Below are positions 1 to 6,893 of a stretch of DNA of 14,718 nucleotides, in pieces. This stretch comes from Psychrobacter sp. (GTDB lineage Bacteria; Pseudomonadota; Gammaproteobacteria; Pseudomonadales; Moraxellaceae). How positions within the stretch are numbered: the stretch's first letter is position 1; every line of letters starts with the position of its first letter. The DNA is taken from the NCBI GenBank assembly GCA_012270355.1, contig JAAXIL010000135.1, positions 1 to 14,718 of the forward strand, written 5' to 3'. The notes under the pieces are model-generated. The model saw only the letters and a list, made by a program, of their open reading frames with translations, ran no database searches and was not told the origin of the DNA. The translations under genes and the position numbers were made by a program.

Positions 1-38
1 CTACAAAAACAGTCTCATTTAAAGAGAAATGATAAGGA

Positions 39-70
39 AATAATAATATTAATAATAATAATAATAATAA
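39..70. repeat. AAT/TAA trinucleotide microsatellite
   Basis: This stretch is almost entirely AAT units, with one ATT interruption near base 50. It lies in a very AT-rich segment (1-113) with no coding potential that I can see, about 45 bases before the start of the truncated antiporter ORF. Tracts like this can change length by slipped-strand mispairing, so it could alter promoter spacing or simply mark a rearrangement junction. The repeat is directly visible; any role is inference. Confidence 0.85.
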
Positions 71-113
71 CATTCAGTAGACATATTTATAAATTTCCAT
101 TTGAGGCTGTGGA

Positions 114-911
114 ATGTGTCGCTTAGTGTTTATGGGGATTTTTGGTTCGGTGTTGATTCAGGGTTTGGGGTCAAAGCTAGTGGGCAATTTGCTCGGCGTG
201 CGTGAGCCTGCCAGCAATGGCGTATTAGTGGTCGGGTCAAACCCTATATCGCTACTGGTTGCCGAATCGCTTAAAGACCAAGGTTTTGACGTACTGGTTG
301 CTCATAATAATTACACCAACGTGGCGAAGGCTCGAATGCAGGGCTTACGCACCTATTTCGGTAATCCTGTGTCCGACCACGCTGACCGTCATATTGACCT
401 CATCGGCATCGGTCATCTGTTTGCGATGAGTGTGGATAAAGAAATGAATACCTTGTCTGAATTGCACTACCGCCACGAGTTCGGCGAGCAGAAAATTTTC
501 CGCCTCAAATTTAGCGATGATAAAGGCAAAAAAGAACGAGATGAGGTCATGTCCAACTTTAAGTCACATTGGCTATTTGGCAAAGATGCGACTTATACCA
601 AAATGGCGAGTATGCTGTCCAAAGGGGCAAAGGTAAAAATCACCAACATCACCGATAGCTACAGCTATACTCAATATCGAGCCGACAATAAGCAATTCAT
701 TCCGCTATATACGGTCAATAAAGAGGGACATTTGCACGTCATTACCGATGCGTTTGAGGGCAACATTTCGGCGGGGCATAAGTTGGTGGCATTAGTCATC
801 GAAAATGAGGTGCAACCCAAAGAGGTGGACGTGACTGAGAAACAAAAACAAGCTCGGGCGTTAGCGGTTGCCCGCTTTTCAGCTGCGTCCAAAGCCCCCG
901 AAAAACGTTAA
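114..911 (+). pseudogene. 5'-truncated cation/proton antiporter, C-terminal TrkA-N part
   Basis: The 265-residue product begins with the end of a membrane segment (about residues 2-28, FMGIFGSVLIQGLG) of the kind that closes the transport domain of CPA1-type Na+/H+ antiporters. A TrkA-N-like Rossmann domain follows from about residue 36 (VLVVGSNPISLLVAESL), then a regulatory tail with a basic, Ala-rich C-terminus. Family members with this arrangement are usually around 600 residues, so the transporter core is missing. An in-frame TGA at 102-104 blocks upstream extension, and the DNA before it is AT-rich repeat rather than transporter sequence. The ATG at 114 has a plausible Shine-Dalgarno (TGAGG, 102-106), so a soluble nucleotide-binding fragment might be made, but it could not transport ions. 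It converges on tmk with a 33-base gap. Family assignment is reasonably firm; pseudogene status is inferred from length. Confidence 0.65.
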
Positions 912-944
912 GAAAAGGTGATGGAATAAAGGTTGGCAATTGGA

Positions 945-1571
945 TTAAGAGTCCAACCCCTGCACCGCTTGCCACACCCGCTCGCTGACCGCCTCTACCG
1001 TACCACTGGCATCAATGCGGTGGATGCGGTTGGGGTGTCGCTGTTGTTGCTTGGCAAATCCTTGATGCACTCGCTCAAAAAACGCCAAGGCTTCCGCCTC
1101 AAAACGGTCAGCTTCCCCTCGCTTGCCTGCCCTTGCCATGCCTTCAGCAATCGGTAAATCTAACCATAGGGTCATGTCAGGCAATCGGGGCACAAAGTTT
1201 TCAATCAAGCCATCAATTTTAGCCAATTTATCTGGGTCACCCTGCCAGCGTCCATAGCCTTGATACGCCACGCTAGAGTCAATAAAGCGGTCACAAACTA
1301 CCCATTTCCCTGCGTTTAGAGCAGGCAAAATGGTGTGATGCAAATGGTCACTGCGAGCGGTAAACATGAGTAGCAATTCGGTGGCATCGTCAATCTTGGT
1401 AGCAGGATCAATCAGCATCGCCCGTAATTTTTCTGCCAGCTCGCTTCCGCCTGGCTCACGGGTCTGCACCACTTGGGTGCCCGTTTCTCGCAAACGCTCG
1501 CAAAGTCGAGCTATGGCGGTGGTTTTACCCACGCCTTCCGTGCCTTCAAACGTGATGAATTTGGCTGACAT
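945..1571 (-). CDS. tmk: Thymidylate kinase
   Basis: This 208-residue enzyme phosphorylates dTMP to dTDP with ATP, an essential cytoplasmic step in dTTP supply. The P-loop GTEGVGKT is at residues 10-17, the TREPGG substrate motif at 37-42, the DRF motif (usually DRF/Y/H) at 94-96 followed by SSVAYQGYGR, and an Arg-rich LID (RAGKRGEADR) around residues 145-154. Length is typical for the family. Its ATG begins one base after the mltG stop (TAG-T-ATG), so its translation is probably coupled to mltG; the only Shine-Dalgarno candidate is a weak GAAGAA inside the mltG end. The nonsense codon in mltG and the cassette inserted upstream could therefore both affect expression of this essential gene. 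Confidence 0.97.
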   Translation of the reverse strand: MSAKFITFEGTEGVGKTTAIARLCERLRETGTQVVQTREPGGSELAEKLRAMLIDPATKIDDATELLLMFTARSDHLHHTILPALNAGKWVVCDRFIDSSVAYQGYGRWQGDPDKLAKIDGLIENFVPRLPDMTLWLDLPIAEGMARAGKRGEADRFEAEALAFFERVHQGFAKQQQRHPNRIHRIDASGTVEAVSERVWQAVQGLDS

Positions 1572-1572
1572 A

Positions 1573-2802
1573 CTATTTCTTCGCCCGAATTACTTTGAGA
1601 TAGTCTTGCACCGCTCGGTTATGTTCAGCAAGCGTTTTACTGAATTTATGTCCGCCATGCCCCGTTGCCACAAAATATAGAGCATCGAAGTCGGCAGGAT
1701 TGAGCGATGCTTCAATCGACGCTTGCGATGGCAACGCAATCGGTGTGGGGGGCAAACCATCGATTTGGTAGGTGTTATAAGCGGTTTTTTCCTGAATGTC
1801 TTTGCGTTTGATGTCGCCATCATACCGCTCGCCCATGCCATAGATGATGGTTGGGTCGGTTTGCAGTCGCATGCCCTGACGTAAACGATTGACGAACACC
1901 GCCGACACCTTGGCTCGTTCCTCAGGCACGCTGGTTTCTTTTTCGATGATGGACGCCATAATCAAGGCGTCATAGGGCGTGTCATACGGCAAATCATTGG
2001 CACGGTTCGCCCATGCCTCATCTAAAATGCCTTGTTGGCGAGCAGATACATCTTGCAAAATCTGCTTGGCTCTCACGCCTTCATTTTATTGATACGTATC
2101 GGTGGTAAACCAGCCTTCTACGTTTTCGGCAAACGCCCCATCGGGGGTGAATGCGTCAATACCCAGCAAGTCTTTCATGTTGCCTTTTGGGGTGCCGTCT
2201 TTATTTAAGACTTCCAGTACCACACCCTCGGTGTTTGCAAGGGTTTGGTATAACGTTTTGGCGGTTTTGCCCTCGATGATTTGCACGTCGATTTGCTTCA
2301 CCACTGGCGGGGCGGTCAACACGTCTAGCATACTGTGCAAACTTGGGTTGTCAGGCATGGCATACGTGCCTGCCTGCAAAGGCGTGTCCACCGTCGCCTT
2401 GATATAAAGTTTGGCAAGGGTGTTCGAAAACATGGGCACGCCCGCCTGAAACTCGGGCAACAAACCGAAATAACTTTGCCCTTCTTCCACGACCATCTCG
2501 CCTGCGGGACGCTCTAATGTGCCAAACACGGTGCGATACACCATGAGTGCCAAAAACAGCCCCATCAACGCCAACACCATAATAATCGGTCGCCCTTTTT
2601 TTGGCTTTTTGGTTTTGCTTAACGAGCCATGCGATTGGGATTTGCTGTCGCACACCAATGACACGTCGGTACGGGGGGCGGGCTTTTGCATCGTGTTGGG
2701 CGTGTTGTTTGGGGCGTTGTTGGTGGGAGTATGTGGGGCATTGTTTGCTGCGTCGGTTGACTCGTTAGACGCATGTTTAGGGGACTGGTCGGGCTCGGTC
2801 AT
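1573..2802 (-). pseudogene. mltG: Endolytic murein transglycosylase MltG, interrupted by in-frame TAA
   Basis: Full-length MltG cleaves nascent peptidoglycan strands at the inner membrane and so sets glycan length. Here 409 sense codons share one frame but are broken by TAA at codon 239 (2086-2088). The upstream piece (2086-2802, 238 residues) has a 70-residue Asn/Thr/Pro-rich cytoplasmic tail, one membrane helix (about 72-89), and the LysM-like region, ending EGWFTTDTYQ. The downstream piece (1573-2085) holds the catalytic core with ASIIEKETS (predicted catalytic Glu at codon 287, equivalent to E218 of the E. coli enzyme), RLRQGMRLQTDPT and YNTYQIDGLPPTPI. Against remembered E. coli MltG, the distance from DTW/DTY to the next AW is 27 positions in both, so no bases are missing: the TAA replaces what is Tyr in E. 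coli. A GTG at 2076 could restart translation, giving a 167-residue product without membrane anchor. The gene could be a true pseudogene, a sequencing error, or a readthrough case. Confidence 0.85.
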
Positions 2803-2939
2803 GGCAGGCTCAGAGGGTGCGTGATGGGTTTGGAAAAATGGCTAAAATTAGGGTCTATTGGGCATTCACCACGTCAATCTATAGACGATAAATTAATGAA
2901 ATTAAGGGAAAATTTCGCACTAAAACTTGCTATATTCGA

Positions 2940-2969
2940 TTTATACTGCGTTTTAGAGGCGAAGCTGAA
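2940..2969 (-). promoter_or_regulatory. Candidate promoter for mltG-tmk
   Basis: On the minus strand, TTCAGC (2964-2969) and TATAAA (2940-2945) are 18 bases apart and point toward mltG. The DpnI cassette separates mltG-tmk from pabC, and tmk is essential, so some promoter must lie in or near this interval. This is the best minus-strand match I see, but the -35 is weak and it remains a guess. Confidence 0.25.
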
Positions 2970-3000
2970 CGACCAATAAACCCTGCATTGAATGCGTTTT

Positions 3001-3036
3001 TTAATAACAATTTTGCACCATTTTATACTGTTTACC
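3001..3036 (+). promoter_or_regulatory. Candidate dpnI promoter, possibly leaderless
   Basis: TTAATA (3001-3006) and TATACT (3024-3029) are separated by 17 bases. Normal spacing puts the transcription start at about 3036-3037, which is the A of the dpnI ATG. No Shine-Dalgarno sequence precedes that ATG, which fits a leaderless mRNA. A second TATACT at 2942-2947 lacks a good -35. This is inference from consensus matching. Confidence 0.4.
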
Positions 3037-3801
3037 ATGAATTTGTCATTTGATAAAACACTTGCCAAAGGTTACACCTCTGCCAGCCAAATTGTGCGAG
3101 TATTGAGCGAAAACTGGGTTGCCCAAGAAGGATATTGCCCAAACTGTGGCACTCAGCCATTATCCACATTTGCTAATAACGCGCCCGTTGCCGATTTTTA
3201 CTGTGGTAATTGCTCTGAGCAATTTGAACTCAAAAGTAAAAAGGCAAAACTCAGTCTAATCATTAACGATGGGGCGTATGCCAGTATGATTGAGCGTATC
3301 AGTGGCGAGGACAATCCAAATTTTTTCTTTTTAACCTATTCAAAAGGCTTTTGCGTCAACAACTTTTTGATTATCCCCAAGCATTTTTTTACAGCGGATA
3401 TCATCATCAAACGCCCGCCCCTACCCCCAACCGCGAGGCGAGCAGGCTGGGTTGGGTGCAACATTGACTTAAGGCATGTGCCTGCATCAGGCAAGGTGTT
3501 TTTAGTACACAATCAATCGCCTGTCGCCCCGAAAGAGGTCGTACAAAAATTTCAACAAACTACTTTTTTACGTCGGCAGAATTTGCACGCAAGAGGTTGG
3601 ACGCTCGACGTGATGCGGTGCGTGGACAAACTACCCGAGCAATTTACGCTTGGGCAGGTTTATGAGTTTGCCAATTTACTGCAAGCCAAACACCCTGACA
3701 ATCAGCATATTCATGCCAAAATTCGCCAGCAATTACAGATACTTCGAGATAAAGGCTTGATTGAATTTTTGGGTAGAGGCAAATATCGAAAACTGGGATA
3801 A
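3037..3801 (+). CDS. dpnC: DpnI-type endonuclease cutting methylated GATC
   Basis: The 254-residue product has the same length as pneumococcal DpnI, which cleaves GATC only when the adenine is N6-methylated. The catalytic residues of the PD-(D/E)xK nuclease fall at the DpnI positions: D53, E64 and K66 in VADFYC...FELKSKK. A zinc site is formed by C34/C37 and C56/C59. Further shared blocks are NDGAYASM, NPNFFFLTY, PPTARRAGWVGCNIDL and a C-terminal winged-helix domain (about 185-254) ending IEFLGRGKYRK. A start at 2992 would add 15 hydrophobic residues absent from DpnI, so I chose ATG 3037. Neisserial 'dam-replacing' proteins belong to the same family. dpnD follows after 26 bases. No methylase is nearby, as expected because the host must leave GATC unmethylated. 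The cassette likely restricts DNA from Dam+ sources. Confidence 0.95.
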   Translation: MNLSFDKTLAKGYTSASQIVRVLSENWVAQEGYCPNCGTQPLSTFANNAPVADFYCGNCSEQFELKSKKAKLSLIINDGAYASMIERISGEDNPNFFFLTYSKGFCVNNFLIIPKHFFTADIIIKRPPLPPTARRAGWVGCNIDLRHVPASGKVFLVHNQSPVAPKEVVQKFQQTTFLRRQNLHARGWTLDVMRCVDKLPEQFTLGQVYEFANLLQAKHPDNQHIHAKIRQQLQILRDKGLIEFLGRGKYRKLG

Positions 3802-3827
3802 AAAATAGAAAAGATAGAGGTACAATA

Positions 3828-4028
3828 ATGTTTGAAAGAAAAGAAACGTTTGAAGATAAAAACACTTATACCGTAACCATTGAAGAAACGTTAAGTCATC
3901 AATGCGAAGTTAATGCCGACAGCCAAGCCGAAGCGATTGAAAAAGTAAACGAGCAGTACCGTCTAGAGCATATTATTTTAGACAGCTCAAACCACGTCGA
4001 AACCAATATTTTCATCGCTAAAAGTTAA
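3828..4028 (+). CDS. dpnD: DpnD/PcfM-like small protein
   Basis: This 66-residue protein has the pattern of the DpnD-PcfM family: YTVTIEETL (about residues 13-21), CEVNADSQAEAIEKV (26-40), then QYRLEHIILDSS (42-53). Biochemical function of the family is unknown to me; the domain occurs beside dpnC in the pneumococcal DpnI cassette and on conjugative elements. A good Shine-Dalgarno (AGAGG, 3816-3820) lies 7 bases before the ATG. It follows dpnI by 26 bases on the same strand and is presumably cotranscribed. Its last 42 bases overlap the 3' end of pabC on the opposite strand. Composition is acidic with a central helix predicted by eye. Its placement next to a DpnI gene strongly supports the assignment. 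Confidence 0.8.
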   Translation: MFERKETFEDKNTYTVTIEETLSHQCEVNADSQAEAIEKVNEQYRLEHIILDSSNHVETNIFIAKS

Positions 4029-4988
4029 AGTCTTCACAGGCACAACCCCACGCACCGCATTACAAAAAAACAGAGCTTGCAAATTAGGCAAATCGGCATC
4101 GGTTAAGGGTCGTTCAACGCAAGGTAACTTCGCCTGTTTGCAGGTGTTCATCAACACAGACCGCATCACACCTGCCACACCAGCCGACACAATCGGGGGC
4201 GTGTACCACATATTGCTCAAGCCCTCGCCCAAATCGTCTTGTAACCGATAAAACACATTACTCATTGTGCCTTCAACCCAATTGCCTGCCAAATCTCGCA
4301 CCAAGCCTTCGCTAAAGTGTTGCTCAGGCTGAGCGTGACGTTTTGCATTAAGTTCGCCCGATGCCAGCACATTATCCAAACGGTTTAGGGTTTTTAAGCC
4401 AGCAAGCGGTGGCGAATGGCTAGACAATCGAGCGTCGAGACACACCGCAGTGATGGCAGGTTGCATCAGTGGCAAGGGGTTATTATCTGTGTTTATACCA
4501 AGATAATCGGCAAGTTTGGCGTTGTTATATAAGTTGTTACATGAATTGTTTAATGAAAAGTCGTCTAAGTCAACCAGAGGGTCGGTTGGTTTTGAGCCGA
4601 GCCAAATTTGTGCTTTGTTGTCGGTTGGTTCGGTTGAAAAACCATAGCCTCGCACCGCTTGTATGGGGCGAGTGACGATGACTTTGATGATGCCATGTTC
4701 GATTTGGCGAGCTAGCGTTTGAGCGTGTTGCCACAGAGTTGCGTCCTGCCCATCGGTGAGTGTAATGTGCAAGGCGTGGGCATGATGGGTCAGGCGTTTG
4801 GCGTGATAGGGTTGCCACAGTAGCTTACCGTGCATCACGCCAATCGTGGTAAAAAATCCGTCCCCATAAGCGAAAGCTCGGCTATTAGGATCAAGCTTTG
4901 CTGAGGTCGATAACGTTGATAACATCGATAATAAGGACGAGGTGTTCTCGGGTGCGGTTTCGTTCAAACACACCCAATCAAATGCCAT
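3987..4988 (-). CDS. pabC: Aminodeoxychorismate lyase (PLP fold type IV)
   Basis: PabC converts 4-amino-4-deoxychorismate to p-aminobenzoate and pyruvate in folate synthesis. Seen here: FAYGDGFFTT (about 39-48), predicted PLP-binding K199 in LAGLKTLNRLDNVLA, VEGTMSNVF (238-246) that binds the cofactor phosphate, and PPIVSAGVAGVMR. At 333 residues it is longer than the usual 270-290, owing to low-complexity insertions near 12-30 and a loop near 140-172 (LNNSCNNLYNN). The last 13 residues (after VVPVKT) are read from DNA that is antisense to dpnD, so the native tail may have been replaced when the cassette arrived. Its ATG overlaps the TAA of the upstream lipoprotein gene by one base (TAATG), indicating translational coupling. 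A branched-chain aminotransferase-like role is less likely given the mltG-tmk neighbourhood. Confidence 0.9.
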   Translation of the reverse strand: MAFDWVCLNETAPENTSSLLSMLSTLSTSAKLDPNSRAFAYGDGFFTTIGVMHGKLLWQPYHAKRLTHHAHALHITLTDGQDATLWQHAQTLARQIEHGIIKVIVTRPIQAVRGYGFSTEPTDNKAQIWLGSKPTDPLVDLDDFSLNNSCNNLYNNAKLADYLGINTDNNPLPLMQPAITAVCLDARLSSHSPPLAGLKTLNRLDNVLASGELNAKRHAQPEQHFSEGLVRDLAGNWVEGTMSNVFYRLQDDLGEGLSNMWYTPPIVSAGVAGVMRSVLMNTCKQAKLPCVERPLTDADLPNLQALFFCNAVRGVVPVKTLTFSDENIGFDVV

Positions 4989-5692
4989 TAGCTAGACTTC
5001 TTTAAGATGAGCATACAACTATAAAATTCGCATTTTGCCAACTCGACTTGTTGTCCGCCAACTTGCTCATTTTTGATGATCTGATCGTTTAGCATATTCT
5101 CAACCAGCTTCTGTCCGTCCTTGCCCATCAACTCGCCCGCCACGGTATAGACTTTTTTGGCATGGCTGATGCTGGTGTCTTTTTCGGCATCTGAATCACC
5201 AGGGTTGGCAAAATACCAGCCAAATTCCAAATATTCTTGCGAATCAATGATATCTAGATACGGGGCATCGCCTTCCATAAAGCGGTATTTCACTGCCGTG
5301 TTGCTGGCATAGTCAAGGCTGTTTTCATCGGTGGTGGTGACCTTGCCGAACACGCTTTGCATGGCATCTAGATCATCGATACCAATACCCTCTCCCGTTT
5401 CAGCCTGCCATGAGGCAATGTCATAACGGACGGGTGTGCCTTCCACGACCCCTGATTCGTCCGCAGTGCTCGCCTCATCCGTGGTGGCATCTGCGTCGGT
5501 CTCAGTGTTGCCATCGGGGTTGGGCGTGGCAGGTTGGGTTTGCTCGGCAGTGTCGATGACGGCAAGCGTGTCTTCATTGTTGTCGCTACAGGCACTCAAA
5601 CCAAATGAGCCGAAACCAAGTGACATTAACAATGCAAGCGAGGCGGGGCGAAAAAATTCGCATATAGGGGTAAAAGAAGTCATGTTGAGCAT
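4988..5692 (-). CDS. Putative lipoprotein of unknown function
   Basis: I do not recognise the family. A hydrophobic signal segment (ASLALLMSLGFGSFG) ends in the lipobox LSAC, whose Cys would be residue 35 from ATG 5692, so a lipid-anchored envelope protein is predicted. An acidic Thr/Asp/Glu/Ala-rich linker of about 45 residues follows, then a compact domain with YLEFGWYFANPGD, a Lys-rich VYTVAGELMGKDGQK and a C-terminal pair of Cys (CEFYSC). The start is uncertain: the frame is open to a TTG at 5728, and ATGs occur at 5692 and 5683, none with a clear Shine-Dalgarno; signal-peptide geometry favours an ATG. The stop overlaps the pabC start (TAATG). It is divergent from aroE. Its place at the head of this operon might reflect an envelope role, but that is only context. 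Confidence 0.75.
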   Translation of the reverse strand: MLNMTSFTPICEFFRPASLALLMSLGFGSFGLSACSDNNEDTLAVIDTAEQTQPATPNPDGNTETDADATTDEASTADESGVVEGTPVRYDIASWQAETGEGIGIDDLDAMQSVFGKVTTTDENSLDYASNTAVKYRFMEGDAPYLDIIDSQEYLEFGWYFANPGDSDAEKDTSISHAKKVYTVAGELMGKDGQKLVENMLNDQIIKNEQVGGQQVELAKCEFYSCMLILKKSS

Positions 5693-5779
5693 TACTGAGT
5701 CTGCAAAAATAACCCCGAGTTTACCCAATTCTATTTTACTTGCATAGGGGCTTTGAGGCGGTTATCTTACGGACTTATT

Positions 5780-5792
5780 GCTTAAATTAAGC
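5780..5792. promoter_or_regulatory. 13-bp palindrome between divergent lipoprotein gene and aroE
   Basis: GCTTAAATTAAGC is a perfect palindrome with a single central A. It lies in the intergenic region shared by the divergent lipoprotein gene and aroE. It could be an operator or a chance AT-rich palindrome; I could not assign clear promoters around it. Confidence 0.25.
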
Positions 5793-5840
5793 GTTTAGCT
5801 TTCTGTTTCTGTTTTTGCTGACTTATTTGAGGGCAACTGT

Positions 5841-6707
5841 ATGGTTCAACATTTCATTGTGATTGGCAACCCCATCGCCCATAGCAAATCCCCCGCCATT
5901 CATCAGGCATTCGCCAAGCAAGTGGGACTAGACATTGCTTATGCCCGCCAGTTTTGTCCCGATGATGCGGACAGTTTTCGGGCGGTGGTCGATGCTTTTT
6001 TTCATGGCGGTGGCGTAGGGGCAAACGTCACTGTGCCATTTAAGCAGGTGGCGTATGCGATGTGTGCCGAAAACGGGGAACTGTCTCTGCATGCTCAAGG
6101 GGCAGGGGCGGTGAATACGCTCACTCTGCGAAATGTCAAATTGTATGGCGACAATACCGACCGGCAGGGTTTGGTTAATCATTTACAACAGCTCGGCTGG
6201 CAGTTAGACGGCAAAAAAGTCGCCATTATTGGGGCTGGCGGGGCTTCACGGGGCGTGCTTTTACCCCTTGCTGAGGCAGGCGTGGCAGAAATGACCATTG
6301 CCAATCGCACCGTAAGCAAAGCTGACGAGTTGGCGCAAGCCATCCAGCCTGTTTTGCCTGCTACAGCGAGTATGTCAAGTTGTGGCATTGACCAATTGAC
6401 CGGGCAATTTGACCTGATTATCAATGCCACGTCCATCGGCTTGACGGGTGAGGCGTTACCATTGTCGGAAGCGTTAAGCACAGCCCACGCCTATGACATG
6501 ATGTATGGGCGAGCGTTGCCTTTTTTACAACACTTTGCCGAGCAAGGTGCCAGCGTTTCGGACGGTTTCGGTATGTTGGTCGGGCAAGCGAGTTTAAGTT
6601 TTGAGTCGTGGACGGGCAATGCAGTCGATACAACTCATGCCATGCACGATTTACAGTCCTCGCTATATATCATAACTTTTTTATATTTTCTATCTATAAA
6701 GTCATGA
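5841..6707 (+). CDS. aroE: Shikimate dehydrogenase (NADP-dependent)
   Basis: AroE reduces 3-dehydroshikimate to shikimate in chorismate synthesis, the pathway that also feeds PabC. The N-terminal substrate domain shows HSKSP (14-18) and NVTVPFK (62-68, catalytic K68). GDNTD (103-107) supplies catalytic D107, followed by Arg where most homologues have Gly. The NADP domain has GAGGAS (131-136) and NRT (155-157). DGFGMLVGQA (241-250) closes the active site. A Shine-Dalgarno (TGAGGG, 5828-5833) lies 7 bases before the ATG. Homologues normally end soon after the position of HAMHDLQ (about 272); here 16 more, mostly hydrophobic, residues (SSLYIITFLYFLSIKS) are read from AT-rich DNA, with the TGA stop inside a palindrome. 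The tail looks like an extension into intergenic DNA, perhaps after loss of the original stop. Confidence 0.95.
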   Translation: MVQHFIVIGNPIAHSKSPAIHQAFAKQVGLDIAYARQFCPDDADSFRAVVDAFFHGGGVGANVTVPFKQVAYAMCAENGELSLHAQGAGAVNTLTLRNVKLYGDNTDRQGLVNHLQQLGWQLDGKKVAIIGAGGASRGVLLPLAEAGVAEMTIANRTVSKADELAQAIQPVLPATASMSSCGIDQLTGQFDLIINATSIGLTGEALPLSEALSTAHAYDMMYGRALPFLQHFAEQGASVSDGFGMLVGQASLSFESWTGNAVDTTHAMHDLQSSLYIITFLYFLSIKS

Positions 6708-6722
6708 CTTTTTGTTATGATA
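6668..6722. repeat. Inverted repeat and palindrome at aroE 3' end
   Basis: TATCATAAC (6668-6676) pairs perfectly with GTTATGATA (6714-6722). Between them lies a perfect 14-base palindrome, AAAGTCATGACTTT (6698-6711), containing the aroE stop codon. A short hairpin TGGGT-TTTT-ACCCA follows at 6725-6738. None has a convincing U-tract, so terminator function is uncertain; together they may be a degenerate repeat element. Confidence 0.5.
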
Positions 6723-6893
6723 AATGGGTTTTTACCCAGTTTACCCTTATACTGACTGAGTAAAAATTTATCGGTTAAGGTTGGTGTCATGCCGACTTAT
6801 CGGATGGATGTTTTCTGACTGTTGTTCTCATGACAGTTATTCCAAATACAGTTTTCTCATTCGAGTTTCTTAATCAAAGTCTAAGGATATGCG

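Noticed and set aside
932..958. GGTTGG/CCAACC inverted repeat between the antiporter remnant and tmk
   Set aside because: The stem is only six base pairs with a long loop and no U-tract, so I did not call a terminator.
2351..2653. 100-codon minus-strand ORF overlapping mltG
   Set aside because: It is an out-of-frame shadow of mltG coding sequence, with Arg/His-rich composition and no motif.
2821..2880. TTGACG-like minus-strand -35 near 2873 as mltG promoter
   Set aside because: The only -10-like sequence downstream (TAATTT) is about 21 bases away, too far for a normal sigma-70 promoter.
2992..3036. Upstream ATG extending the DpnI-like protein by 15 hydrophobic residues
   Set aside because: The extension has no counterpart in DpnI, covers the likely -10 box, and the ATG at 3037 gives the 254-residue family length with catalytic residues in register.
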